From assembly GCF_000376565.1 (NCBI RefSeq), contig NZ_BARG01000040.1, positions 1 through 39,396 on the forward strand: a stretch of 39,396 nt of DNA, written 5' to 3'. Below are positions 22,642-29,751 of this stretch, piece after piece; positions within the stretch are counted from its first letter, which is position 1, and every line of letters begins with the position of its first letter. This DNA comes from Streptomyces hokutonensis (GTDB lineage Bacteria > Actinomycetota > Actinomycetes > Streptomycetales > Streptomycetaceae). Position numbers and translations under genes: made by a program. The notes under the pieces were generated by a model that was not told where the DNA came from, searched no databases, and saw nothing but the letters and a program-made list of their open reading frames with translations.

Positions 22642-24069
22642 TCAGATCTCCAGGAGGGTGTCGAAGGCGGGCGGCAGGCGCTTCCAGGCGGCGCGCCCCG
22701 CGGCGTACTCGGCGTCGGTCAACAGGCAGTGGTCCAGGAGCCGTTCGAGGCCGTCGCGGTCCAGACCGGGGGACGTGAAGACGAGGTGCTGGCAGCGGTC
22801 GCCGTGCTCCGGATGCCAGTCCAGCGCCGCGGCGGCACGGCGCACCGGAGGCACCAACTCCCAGGCGGCGTCGGGCAACGAGGCCAGCCACGGCCCCGCG
22901 CTCTCCACACACAGGGCGCCGCCGGCCGCGTCCCAGTGGAGCAGCGCGTCGGGCTTGTCGGCGAGCCAGAACCGGCCCCGGCTGCGGGCGGCGGCACAGG
23001 TCAGGTCCTCCAGCGCCGCGTACAGCCGCTCCGGATGGAAGGGCCGGCACCGGTGCCAGACGAAGGTGCTCACCCCGCACGCGTCGGCCTCGACGGGGAG
23101 CAGGGCACAGGCGGGGTGCTGAGCGGCGGCAGCGGCCTCGACGTCGAAACCGGCAAGGGCGGCACGCGCCAACTGGCTGCGCGGGGGCGGCACGGCGGAG
23201 CCGGCCGGGGCGCCGTGCGCGGGCGGGGCAGCACCCGCGGGATCGCTGGGCGCAGGCGGGGCGTCGCCCACCGGGTCGCCGGTGGCGGACGCGGCAGAGC
23301 CCGCCGGATCGCCGTACACAGGCGGGGCAGAGTCTGTCGGGTCGCCCGACACCGGCCAGGCGGGATCCGCCAAGCCGTCGTGCCCGGGTCGGGCGGTGCC
23401 CACCGGGTCGCCAGGCACGGGCCGGGCAGTGCCCGTGTAGCCGTATTCGGGCCAGGCCCGGGCCGCCAAGTCTCCTCCCCCCAGCGGTATTTGCAGGGCC
23501 GTCGGATGCAACTGCCCCAGCAGTTCCCGGTCCTCGTCGTCGGCCTCCTCGGAGTCGAGGACCGCGAGGACGGGGGCGTACTCCAGTTGGCGGGCGAAGG
23601 TGTCGGCGACGGTGCGCTGGTCGGTGGCCGCCGCCGCGAGGCCGGTGTCGGCGAGGTCGTCGCCGTTGCCGAGACAGGGCAGGAGGAGGGCCGGGTCCAC
23701 GGCGGTGATGACCCCGGTGAGCGTGAGGCCGCCGGAGGTGATCACCTCGGCCATCGCCTTGGGCTCGACCGAGTCCCACAACTCGACGATCGCCAGCCGG
23801 ACTTGACCGGCCGCCGCCAGTCTGCGCAGTTCCGGGACCAGGTCCTCGCGCAGCGCGCAGCACGCGCAGTCGTTGACGAGGGGGGCCTCGCCGGCGTCGA
23901 GGATGCCCGTGGCGTCCCTGATCGTACGGATGACCGTGCCGGCGGCGGCCGTGGCGAGGTCGTGGTGGAGTACGACGCTGCCGGGGACGTCGTGGAGGAG
24001 TCGGGCGACGGTCGCTCTGCGGGCGTCGGCGTGCAGGCCGGCGACGATCGCGACGGAGAGGTCGGGCAC
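22642..24069 (-). CDS. CobW/COG0523-like protein with degenerate P-loop and repeat insertion
   Basis: A 475-residue protein of the COG0523 family, many of which are zinc-regulated metallochaperone GTPases. Conserved features: CACC at residues 68-71 (the CxCC metal motif), ELWDSVEPKAMAE (the SGxxxP-like region), TGVITAVDP and the CobW_C end VSTFVWHRCRPFHPERL. However, the Walker A place (VAIVAGLHADARRATVARLL) lacks the Gly-x-Gly-Lys-Thr, so GTP hydrolysis in the usual way is doubtful. Residues 215-291 are seven tandem 11-residue Pro/Gly/Ala repeats between the two domains. The GTG at 24069 lies 2 bp after the rpmE2 stop, with the same TGACCGTGCCC junction as at rpsR. Confidence 0.88.
   Translation of the reverse strand: MPDLSVAIVAGLHADARRATVARLLHDVPGSVVLHHDLATAAAGTVIRTIRDATGILDAGEAPLVNDCACCALREDLVPELRRLAAAGQVRLAIVELWDSVEPKAMAEVITSGGLTLTGVITAVDPALLLPCLGNGDDLADTGLAAAATDQRTVADTFARQLEYAPVLAVLDSEEADDEDRELLGQLHPTALQIPLGGGDLAARAWPEYGYTGTARPVPGDPVGTARPGHDGLADPAWPVSGDPTDSAPPVYGDPAGSAASATGDPVGDAPPAPSDPAGAAPPAHGAPAGSAVPPPRSQLARAALAGFDVEAAAAAQHPACALLPVEADACGVSTFVWHRCRPFHPERLYAALEDLTCAAARSRGRFWLADKPDALLHWDAAGGALCVESAGPWLASLPDAAWELVPPVRRAAAALDWHPEHGDRCQHLVFTSPGLDRDGLERLLDHCLLTDAEYAAGRAAWKRLPPAFDTLLEI
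23197..23427 (-). repeat. Seven in-frame 33-bp repeats in the CobW-like gene
   Basis: The units are 11 residues long, A-x-P-x-x-G-D-P-x-G-x: ARPVPGDPVGT, ARPGHDGLADP, AWPVSGDPTDS, APPVYGDPAGS, AASATGDPVGD, APPAPSDPAGA and APPAHGAPAGS. The stretch sits in the linker between the G-domain and CobW_C and is likely disordered. Confidence 0.9.
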
Positions 24070-24071
24070 GG

Positions 24072-24320
24072 TCAGTCCTGCTTCCCGTACCGGCGCTCGA
24101 AGCGCTCCACGCGGCCGGCCGTGTCCAGGACGCGGGCGGTGCCGGTGTAGAAGGGGTGGCTGACGTTGGAGATCTCGACGTCCACGACCGGGTAGGTGTG
24201 GCCGTCCTCCCACTCGATCGTCTTCTCGCTCGTCATCGTCGAGCGGGTGAGGAAGGCGTGCCGCGCGGCACGGTCCCGGAAGACGACGGGGCCGTAGGGC
24301 GGGTGGATGTTCTCGCGCAT
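24072..24320 (-). CDS. rpmE2: Ribosomal protein L31 type B (zinc-independent)
   Basis: An 82-residue type-B L31: MRENIHPPYGPVVFRD, the TRSTMTSEKTIEW segment, and SNVSHPFYTGT are diagnostic. It lacks the CxxC of the zinc-binding type A form. Under zinc limitation it replaces L31A in the ribosome and frees zinc. It lies 5 bp after rpmG and 2 bp before the CobW-like gene, so it is in the Zur-controlled operon. Confidence 0.96.
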   Translation of the reverse strand: MRENIHPPYGPVVFRDRAARHAFLTRSTMTSEKTIEWEDGHTYPVVDVEISNVSHPFYTGTARVLDTAGRVERFERRYGKQD

Positions 24321-24325
24321 CTCGG

Positions 24326-24490
24326 TCAGCGCTCCTCTCGGAAGTCGACGTGGCGGCGGGCTACCGGGTCGTACTTGCGCAGGGTCAGGCGGTCGGGGTC
24401 GTTGCGGCGGTTCTTGCGGGTCACGTAGGTGTAGCCGGTGCCGGCGGTGGACCGGAGCTTGATGACCGGGCGGAGTTCGTTGCGAGCCAT
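24326..24490 (-). CDS. rpmG: Ribosomal protein L33 (zinc-independent)
   Basis: A 54-residue L33: RPVIKLRSTAGTGYTYVTRKNRRNDPDRL. The zinc-type form has CxxC near TYVT and near the C-terminus; both are missing here. ATG 24490 is 15 bp from the Zur box, so this is the first gene of the minus-strand operon, close to the transcription start. Confidence 0.95.
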   Translation of the reverse strand: MARNELRPVIKLRSTAGTGYTYVTRKNRRNDPDRLTLRKYDPVARRHVDFREER

Positions 24491-24504
24491 GCCTGATACC
24501 TTAC

Positions 24505-24519
24505 TGAAAATGACTTCCA
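24505..24519. promoter_or_regulatory. Zur box
   Basis: TGAAAAT-G-ACTTCCA matches the Streptomyces Zur 7-1-7 palindrome (TGAAAAT-G-ATTTTCA) at 13 of 15 positions. It lies between the divergent rpmG and rpmB genes, both cysteine-free ribosomal paralogues. Zur with zinc should repress both directions. Confidence 0.88.
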
Positions 24520-24565
24520 TTAACAGTATCGGCTACGACCCCGATCGAGGAGAGGTACGTCACCC

Positions 24566-24802
24566 GTGTCCGCCCACTGCATGCTGACCGGCGCACAGCC
24601 CGGCTTCGGCAACCGCATCTCCCACTCCCACCGGCGCACCCCGCGCCGCTTCGACCCGAACATCCAGTCCAAGCGCTACTGGCTGCCCGGCGAGGGCCGT
24701 TACGTACGGCTGCGGCTGAGCACCAAGGGGATCAGGACCGTCGACGCGATCGGCGTCGAGGCGGCCGTGGCCCGGATCCGTGCCCGCGGGGTGAGGATCT
24801 GA
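24566..24802 (+). CDS. rpmB: Ribosomal protein L28 (zinc-independent)
   Basis: A 78-residue L28: CMLTGAQPGFGNRISHSHRRTPRRFDPNIQ is the conserved N-terminus; the C+ form has two CxxC-type pairs, here reduced to one Cys near the start. GTG 24566 has GGAGAGG upstream. Its TGA overlaps the rpsN start by one base, TGATG, implying translational coupling. It is transcribed away from rpmG under the shared Zur box. Confidence 0.95.
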   Translation: MSAHCMLTGAQPGFGNRISHSHRRTPRRFDPNIQSKRYWLPGEGRYVRLRLSTKGIRTVDAIGVEAAVARIRARGVRI

Positions 24803-25107
24803 TGGCCAAGAAGAGCAAGATCGCGAAGAACGAGCAGCGGCAGCGGATCGTCGCGCGGTACGCGGCGCGCCGGGCCGAGCTGAAGGAGATCATCCGGCGG
24901 CCCGGCTCGACCGAGGCCGAACGGGCCGCCGCCCAGCGGGAGTTGCGGGGTCAGCCGCGCGACGCCAGCGCCACCCGGGTCCGCAACCGCGACCAGGTCG
25001 ACGGGCGGCCCCGCGGATACTTCCGCGCGTTCGGACTGTCCCGGGTGAACCTGCGCGGGCAGGCTCACAGCGGATACCTACCCGGCGTCCGTAAATCCTC
25101 CTGGTAG
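24802..25107 (+). CDS. rpsN: Ribosomal protein S14, cysteine-free long form
   Basis: A 101-residue S14 of the long, zinc-independent type: MAKKSKIAKNEQR at the start and GRPRGYFRAFGLSRVNLR at the end. The essential Gram-positive short S14 has a four-Cys zinc site; none is present here. It completes the set of zinc-sparing paralogues in this cluster (S14, S18, L28, L31, L33). No L36 paralogue is visible nearby. Confidence 0.96.
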   Translation: MAKKSKIAKNEQRQRIVARYAARRAELKEIIRRPGSTEAERAAAQRELRGQPRDASATRVRNRDQVDGRPRGYFRAFGLSRVNLRGQAHSGYLPGVRKSSW

Positions 25108-25181
25108 GCCCTGGTAGCTTGCTGCGGTCGTCCGGCCAAGGCCGACCGGACGGCCGTCCGGCTACAGCTTGGGAGCTACCA

Positions 25182-25706
25182 GTGACTACGGCGATTTCGA
25201 CGGTGTCGACGGTACGGATCGCGGCGGCGGCCGCCGGTCTGGCGGGCGCACTCGTCCTGACCGCGTGCAGCGGCGGCGACTCCAAGGACGACTCCTCGTC
25301 CACGCCGAGCGCGTCCGCGACCTCGGCCCCGACGGCAACCTCGAGCGCGGATTCCGGGGGCTCCACCGGGAGCAGCCCGTCGGCCGCCTCCGACGCGTTG
25401 CAGGGCAGCTGGCTCGCCACGACCGACGGCAAGGCCGTGGCGCTGGTGGTCACCGGCAAGCAGGCCGCCCTGTTCACCACCGGCGGGAGCATCTGCAGCG
25501 GGACCGCAGGTGAGGAGGCGGGCATGCAGATGATCCACCTCAAGTGCACGGACAAGAGCACGACCCGGGCGACCGGAATGGTCGGTTCCGTCAGCAAGTC
25601 GGGGCTCTCGGTCACCTGGTCGGGCAGTCTCGGCAAGGAGACGTACACCAAGGCGGAGGGCGGAAAGCTGCCGTCCGGACTGCCGACGGCGGGCCTCGGG
25701 TCGTAG
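25182..25706 (+). CDS. Putative secreted lipoprotein
   Basis: A 174-residue protein with a lipoprotein signal peptide: hydrophobic core AAAAAGLAGALVL and lipobox LTAC (Cys29), then a Ser/Thr/Ala-rich tether (residues 30-70), followed by a small beta-rich domain with two Cys (SICSG and LKCTDKST) that may form a disulphide. I do not recognise the domain. Start GTG 25182, with GGGAG 7 nt upstream. It precedes a second lipoprotein gene by 52 bp on the same strand. Confidence 0.8.
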   Translation: MTTAISTVSTVRIAAAAAGLAGALVLTACSGGDSKDDSSSTPSASATSAPTATSSADSGGSTGSSPSAASDALQGSWLATTDGKAVALVVTGKQAALFTTGGSICSGTAGEEAGMQMIHLKCTDKSTTRATGMVGSVSKSGLSVTWSGSLGKETYTKAEGGKLPSGLPTAGLGS

Positions 25707-25758
25707 CGCGGTCCCGGTCGTGTCGGCGGACCGGCGCCGGGTGCGGGATGATCCCCTC

Positions 25759-26283
25759 ATGCGCACCATTCCCCTCGCCGTCACCGCCGTCGCGTCGGCC
25801 CTGCTTCTGACCGCGTGCGGCGGCAGCGGCTCGTCCTCATCGTCCTCCGACGGCAAGAACGGCTCGGCCTGCTCCTTCGACGGAGTCGCCGTCCAGGTCG
25901 GTCCCGCCAGCACCGCACCGTCCGCCGGCGACACGGGCGAGGTTCCCGTCTCGCTCACCAACCAGAGCAAGCCGTGCACCCTGGACGGCTTCGCCGGCGC
26001 CTCCCTGGAGGGCGGCGGCACCAAGGTCGCCCTCACCACCCAACAGGGCGCCAAGGCACAGAAGTTGAAGCTCGCCAAGGGTGACGCGGCGTCCTTCACC
26101 ATCACCTATGTGCGCGGCAAGGCGGGCGACAAGCTGAGCCTGGCCGCCACGAAGCTGGTCATCACGCTGCCCGGCAGCAGCGACAGCGCGAGCTACAAGT
26201 GGTCGTACGGCCCCGTCCAGGGCAAGACCTCCGTGAGCGACTCGGACGCCTCGGTCGGCGCCTTCACCCAGGCCGGCGACTGA
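25759..26283 (+). CDS. DUF4232 lipoprotein
   Basis: A 174-residue lipoprotein: signal peptide and lipobox LTAC (Cys20), a Ser-rich tether, then a DUF4232-like beta-sandwich (VPVSLTNQSKPCTLDGFAGASL, and later FTITYVRG). A disulphide between the Cys of SACSFDG and of KPCTLDG is typical of that family. Function is unknown. Start ATG 25759. It converges on the DUF2786 gene 6 bp away; the short dyad TGACG-TCC-GTCA overlaps the stop. Confidence 0.85.
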   Translation: MRTIPLAVTAVASALLLTACGGSGSSSSSSDGKNGSACSFDGVAVQVGPASTAPSAGDTGEVPVSLTNQSKPCTLDGFAGASLEGGGTKVALTTQQGAKAQKLKLAKGDAASFTITYVRGKAGDKLSLAATKLVITLPGSSDSASYKWSYGPVQGKTSVSDSDASVGAFTQAGD

Positions 26284-26289
26284 CGTCCG

Positions 26290-27405
26290 TCACTCGAGCG
26301 GCGGCCGGGCCCCGACCTGCGCCCGGTCGGCCGCCTCGGCGCCCTCCGTCCAGCCCGCCTCGTCGGTGACCCCGCGCAGCCGGGTCGTGGTCGTCTCCGG
26401 GAACATCTCGTCGAGCCGGCCGGTGACGGCGACCTCGCGGGTGGCGAGCACCGGCAGCAGATCGTCGGTCACCTGCGTCCCGGCCGCCTCGGCCAGCCGG
26501 GTGCCGATGCGGTGGGCGTAGGCCGCGAGGAAGGACTGCCGGAAGGTCTTGGTCCGCCGCCGCCCGCCCGCGCGCTGGGCCGCCTCCGCCTTCGTCATCG
26601 CGGTCGTGGCCTGCACCAGCAGCGAGGTGTACAGCAGCTCGACCACCTCCAGGTCCCCCTCGAACCCGACGACGGTCGAGAAGCCGAAGGCCTCGTTCCA
26701 CACCGCCCGGCAGTGGTTCGCCCCCGCGACCGCGTCCAGCAGCACCGCCTTCGCCTGCTCGTACGGCGCCTCGACTCCGATCCGGCACGCGCCGGGCTCG
26801 TCCTTCGCCGGCGCCTGCGCGTCGAGCAGCGCCTCGTCGATACTGTGCCGCGCCATCAGCTCCTGCGCCTTGGCACTCAACGCCTCCGCCTCCTCCGGAA
26901 ACCCGGTCGCCTCCGCCTTCGCGAGCAGCGCGCGGATCCGGGTGAGCATCCGGGACGCGGGCCGCCCGCCGTCGTGCCGCCGCTTCGGCTCGTCCAGCGG
27001 TTCGAGATTCGGCAGCCGCAGCAGCAGCCGGTACAGCTCCAGGAGGGTGGTGGCGTGTGTGAAGCGATCGGTGCGGGCGGGCTTTGCGGTGGCGGCCACT
27101 TCGTCCAGCTGCGCGGACCAACGCGGGCCGCGCGCCCGGTCGTCGGGTGCCTGCGCGCGAATCAGCTCCGACAGCAGCCGTACGTGTACGTCCTCCAGCT
27201 CCCGCCGAACCAGCCGTACGACATCCGCGGGCTGCCACCCGCGCCGCCAGGCCGCCGCAACGAACTCCCGCCCCCGCCGGTCGAGTTCGGCGTCGGCCGC
27301 GGGGTCGGCGGCAAGAATCGAGGCACCTGTGTCGAGGGCGTCGTGGGTATCGGAGTAGAGGGCGGCCTCGAAGGCGCGCTCGACGGTGCCGGTCGTGCTG
27401 CTCAC
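26290..27405 (-). CDS. DUF2786 domain protein
   Basis: A 371-residue cytoplasmic protein. Residues 150-190 (MLTRIRALLAKAEATGFPEEAEALSAKAQELMARH) are the DUF2786 motif, found also in phage and plasmid proteins. The rest contains a DUF7168-like part with SFLAAYAHRIGTRLAEA. The N-terminal 120 residues are alpha-helical with a WxPADVVRLVRRELEDVH segment. No enzymatic motif is visible and I do not assign a function. GTG 27405 is the start; no good Shine-Dalgarno. Confidence 0.88.
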   Translation of the reverse strand: MSSTTGTVERAFEAALYSDTHDALDTGASILAADPAADAELDRRGREFVAAAWRRGWQPADVVRLVRRELEDVHVRLLSELIRAQAPDDRARGPRWSAQLDEVAATAKPARTDRFTHATTLLELYRLLLRLPNLEPLDEPKRRHDGGRPASRMLTRIRALLAKAEATGFPEEAEALSAKAQELMARHSIDEALLDAQAPAKDEPGACRIGVEAPYEQAKAVLLDAVAGANHCRAVWNEAFGFSTVVGFEGDLEVVELLYTSLLVQATTAMTKAEAAQRAGGRRRTKTFRQSFLAAYAHRIGTRLAEAAGTQVTDDLLPVLATREVAVTGRLDEMFPETTTTRLRGVTDEAGWTEGAEAADRAQVGARPPLE

Positions 27406-27523
27406 GGGTCGATCGTGTCATGGGGTGGAGGGGAGGGGGGACCCTGAAAAAGTGTGCCAATTTTTGCCGAAGTGTCACGCTTACGGCTTGGCCCACCTCG
27501 GCAGGCGGAACGGAGAAGCACAT

Positions 27524-27544
27524 TCATCCACACCCTGTGGACAA
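27524..27544. promoter_or_regulatory. Inverted pair of DnaA-box-like nonamers
   Basis: TCATCCACA (27524-27532) and the inverse of TTGTCCACA (27536-27544) are separated by CCC. The second is an exact Streptomyces DnaA-box consensus; the first differs at two positions. They lie in the intergenic gap between the DUF2786 (minus) and GNAT (plus) genes. Confidence 0.5.
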
Positions 27545-27621
27545 CCAACTCCCGGCCGAACCAAGGGCGTTGAAGTATTGAGGTGCCGGCAACACAGTCC
27601 CTACTACACCAAGGAGGCCCC

Positions 27622-28137
27622 ATGCAGTTGCGCAACGTCACCGCGGACGACGCCGACGCCTACATCCGGATGCGGTGCGACCCGGTCATGATGGCCGACC
27701 TCGGCGGCCCGCTGCCGCGTGAACTCCAGCCCGACAAGGCGCGTCGAGACGCCGCCGAGGCGGCGGCCGACATCTGCTGGATCAAGATGATCATTCCCGA
27801 CCCGGACGCTCCCGCCGCAGTGGCCGGGTCGGTGACCATCTGGTCCCACGACACCGACGAAGGACCCGTATCCGAGATCGGCTGGATGGTCCTGCCGCAA
27901 TTCCAGGGGCGCGGCCTGGGCAAACTCGCGGCCCGAACACTCCTCGAACAGGCTCGGGACGAAGACCGCTGGGGCGTGGTGCACGCGTTTCCGGCGACGG
28001 GCAACGCGGCCTCGAACGGCATCTGCCGGTCTCTCGGCTTCCGCCTCATCGGCGAGCGGAACGTCACGTTCGCGGACCGGGTCCTGCGGAGCAACCACTG
28101 GGCCCTCGATCCCCGCACCGACCTGAAGCCGGCCTGA
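27622..28137 (+). CDS. GNAT-family N-acetyltransferase
   Basis: A 171-residue acetyltransferase: acetyl-CoA binding motif A is VLPQFQGRGLGKLAARTLL (QxxGxG/A), followed by HAFPATGNAASNGICRSLGF, the motif B region with an Asn and the SLGF turn. The substrate is unknown; RimJ/RimL-like folds fit. The start is ATG 27622, with AAGGAGG 4 nt upstream. It is on the plus strand ahead of the Clp-N/HTH gene, which has its own promoter. Confidence 0.92.
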   Translation: MQLRNVTADDADAYIRMRCDPVMMADLGGPLPRELQPDKARRDAAEAAADICWIKMIIPDPDAPAAVAGSVTIWSHDTDEGPVSEIGWMVLPQFQGRGLGKLAARTLLEQARDEDRWGVVHAFPATGNAASNGICRSLGFRLIGERNVTFADRVLRSNHWALDPRTDLKPA

Positions 28138-28158
28138 CAGCCGCCACCACGACCAGGT

Positions 28159-28203
28159 GTCAACCTAGGGTTGACGCCCACGTACTGTCAACCTACGGTT
28201 GAC
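28159..28203 (+). promoter_or_regulatory. Two tandem palindromic operators carrying a leaderless promoter
   Basis: GTCAACC-TAG-GGTTGAC (28159-28175) and GTCAACC-TAC-GGTTGAC (28187-28203) are identical apart from the central base, and are spaced 28 bp centre to centre. -35 TTGACG (28171-28176) lies in the first and -10 TACGGT (28194-28199) in the second, with a 17-bp spacer. The predicted transcription start is at or next to the A of the ATG at 28206, and there is no Shine-Dalgarno, so the mRNA is probably leaderless. Confidence 0.82.
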
Positions 28204-28205
28204 GC

Positions 28206-28922
28206 ATGACGACCAATCCGAACGTCACCTCATCCGTACGTCTCGACGACCTCATCGCGGCCATCAAGAAGGTCCACCCCGCGCCGCTCGACCAGCTCCA
28301 GGACGCGGTGATCGCCGCCGACCACCTGGGCGACGTGGCCGACCATCTCATCGGCCACTTCGTGGACCAGGCCCGGCGGTCGGGCGCCTCCTGGACGGAC
28401 ATCGGCAAGAGCATGGGGGTCACCCGGCAGGCCGCGCAGAAGCGGTTCGTGGCCAAGGAGTCGGCGGACCTCGACCTGAGTCAGGGGTTCAGCCGGTACA
28501 CCGTACGGGCCCGCAATGTCGTGATGGCCGCCCACAACGCGGCCGTCGCCGCCCGCAACTCCGAGGGCCGTCCCGAACACCTCGTCCTCGGGCTGCTCGC
28601 CGAACCGGACGCCCTCGCGGGCAAGGCGATCACCGCGCAGGGGGTCGCCCTGGACGCCGTACGCCAGGCGGCGACCACGGCGCTGCCGCCGGCCGCCGAG
28701 GAGGTCCCGGACCTCGTCCCCTACGGCCCCGAGGCCAAGAAGGTCCTGGAACTCACCTTCCGCGAGGCCCTGCGCCTGGGCCACAACTACATCGGCACCG
28801 AACACATCCTGCTCGCCCTGCTGGAGCACGAGAACGGCGAGGGCGTGCTCAACGGCCTGGGCATCGACAAGCCCACCAGCGAACGGCACATCGCCGAGAT
28901 GCTGCACCGGCTCCAGGGCTGA
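28206..28922 (+). CDS. HTH plus Clp N-terminal double-repeat protein (putative autoregulator)
   Basis: A 238-residue protein without ATPase modules. Residues 61-81 (ASWTDIGKSMGVTRQAAQKRF) look like a helix-turn-helix of the sigma-region-4/MerR-like kind; residues about 97-155 and 170-238 form two Clp_N repeats (EALRLGHNYIGTEHILLALLEHENGEG is the clearest). In ClpA and ClpC the N-domain binds adaptors and substrates. A DNA-binding domain fused to a free Clp N-domain suggests a transcription factor that senses proteolysis substrates or an adaptor. The two palindromes immediately upstream, one ending 2 bp before the ATG, suggest it represses itself. No ClpC is adjacent. Confidence 0.85.
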   Translation: MTTNPNVTSSVRLDDLIAAIKKVHPAPLDQLQDAVIAADHLGDVADHLIGHFVDQARRSGASWTDIGKSMGVTRQAAQKRFVAKESADLDLSQGFSRYTVRARNVVMAAHNAAVAARNSEGRPEHLVLGLLAEPDALAGKAITAQGVALDAVRQAATTALPPAAEEVPDLVPYGPEAKKVLELTFREALRLGHNYIGTEHILLALLEHENGEGVLNGLGIDKPTSERHIAEMLHRLQG

Positions 28923-28940
28923 CGGGCCGACGGGCCGACC

Positions 28941-28976
28941 TCAGAACTGGCTCGTGTCTCAGAACTGGCTGGTGTC
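28941..28976. repeat. Tandem 18-bp duplication over the Uma2 gene stop
   Basis: 28941-28958 and 28959-28976 match at 17 of 18 positions. On the minus strand each encodes the end DTSQF followed by TGA, so the stop codon and its five preceding codons are duplicated, leaving a second, untranslated copy past the real stop. Confidence 0.85.
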
Positions 28977-29498
28977 GAGGTCGAACCCGAGCGGCTCCGG
29001 CAGCGCCACGGTCTTGGAGATCTCGATCTCGGCGGCACGCGTGTAACGGTCCTCGGAGGGCTCGCTGTAGACGATGACCGTGCCGGCCTCGCGGTCGATC
29101 AGCAGGTAGCAGGGGATGCCCGCACGGGCGTAACCGCGGAGTTTGGGCCCGCGGTCGTTGGCCGCGGTGGACTCGGAGGTCACCTCGCCGACGAGGACGA
29201 CCGGCGCGGGGTCGTGATAGCGCTGGTCGTCGGCGAAACTGCCCTTCGGGGCGATCACCAGGTCCGGGATGACCTTGCCGGTGTCGGACGCTCCTGGAAC
29301 GTGCAGACCGAGACCGGTGTAGCGACCGTATTCCTTTCGATGGTCCCGGACCTGGCCGGTGACCTCGGACACGATCTCTTCATGTTCCCCATTGGCCGGA
29401 GGCACCACGTGGATCTTCCCTTCGATCAACTCCACGCGCCAGCCCTCCGGGGCGGCGGCGTCGAACGCATCGAAGGCGGCCTCGACGGACGCGTCCAT
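28959..29498 (-). CDS. Uma2 family (DUF820) putative restriction-endonuclease-fold protein
   Basis: A 179-residue protein. The PD-(D/E)xK-like core is visible: WRVELIEGKIHVVPP, SDTGKVIPDLVIAPKG and PVVLVGEVTSESTAANDRGPKLRGYARAGI (GEV-x-S then K). Uma2 proteins are widespread in actinobacteria and cyanobacteria; nuclease activity is assumed rather than shown for most. The ATG at 29498 (MDASVE) has GGAGGAGAGG upstream; an upstream in-frame start is unlikely. It is a single gene, with no partner that would suggest restriction or toxin-antitoxin use. Confidence 0.85.
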   Translation of the reverse strand: MDASVEAAFDAFDAAAPEGWRVELIEGKIHVVPPANGEHEEIVSEVTGQVRDHRKEYGRYTGLGLHVPGASDTGKVIPDLVIAPKGSFADDQRYHDPAPVVLVGEVTSESTAANDRGPKLRGYARAGIPCYLLIDREAGTVIVYSEPSEDRYTRAAEIEISKTVALPEPLGFDLDTSQF

Positions 29499-29751
29499 GC
29501 GCCTCTCCTCCGTCGGACTCGGATGAGGACTCAGTCGGCGTTCTGGGGCGGTCAGTGCCACGGCGGACCTCCTTCGTACGGAGCGACCCTGTCAGCGTAG
29601 GCGAGAGGGCCGCCCGCGATCTCGCGATGCGTCACTCGTACGAGTGTGCGCGTGACGTTTCTTCGCTCGGAGACGCTCGCAGACGCCTGGCCCGCGAGCC
29701 GGTTCGCGCAGGTCGGGGCCGTTGTCAGACCTGCGTGCCACACTCGCGAAC

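Noticed and set aside
27524..27544. Replication origin
   Set aside because: Two boxes only; no dnaA, dnaN or larger cluster nearby.
28959..29498. Uma2 gene as part of a restriction-modification or toxin-antitoxin system
   Set aside because: No methylase, specificity subunit or antitoxin-like neighbour is present.
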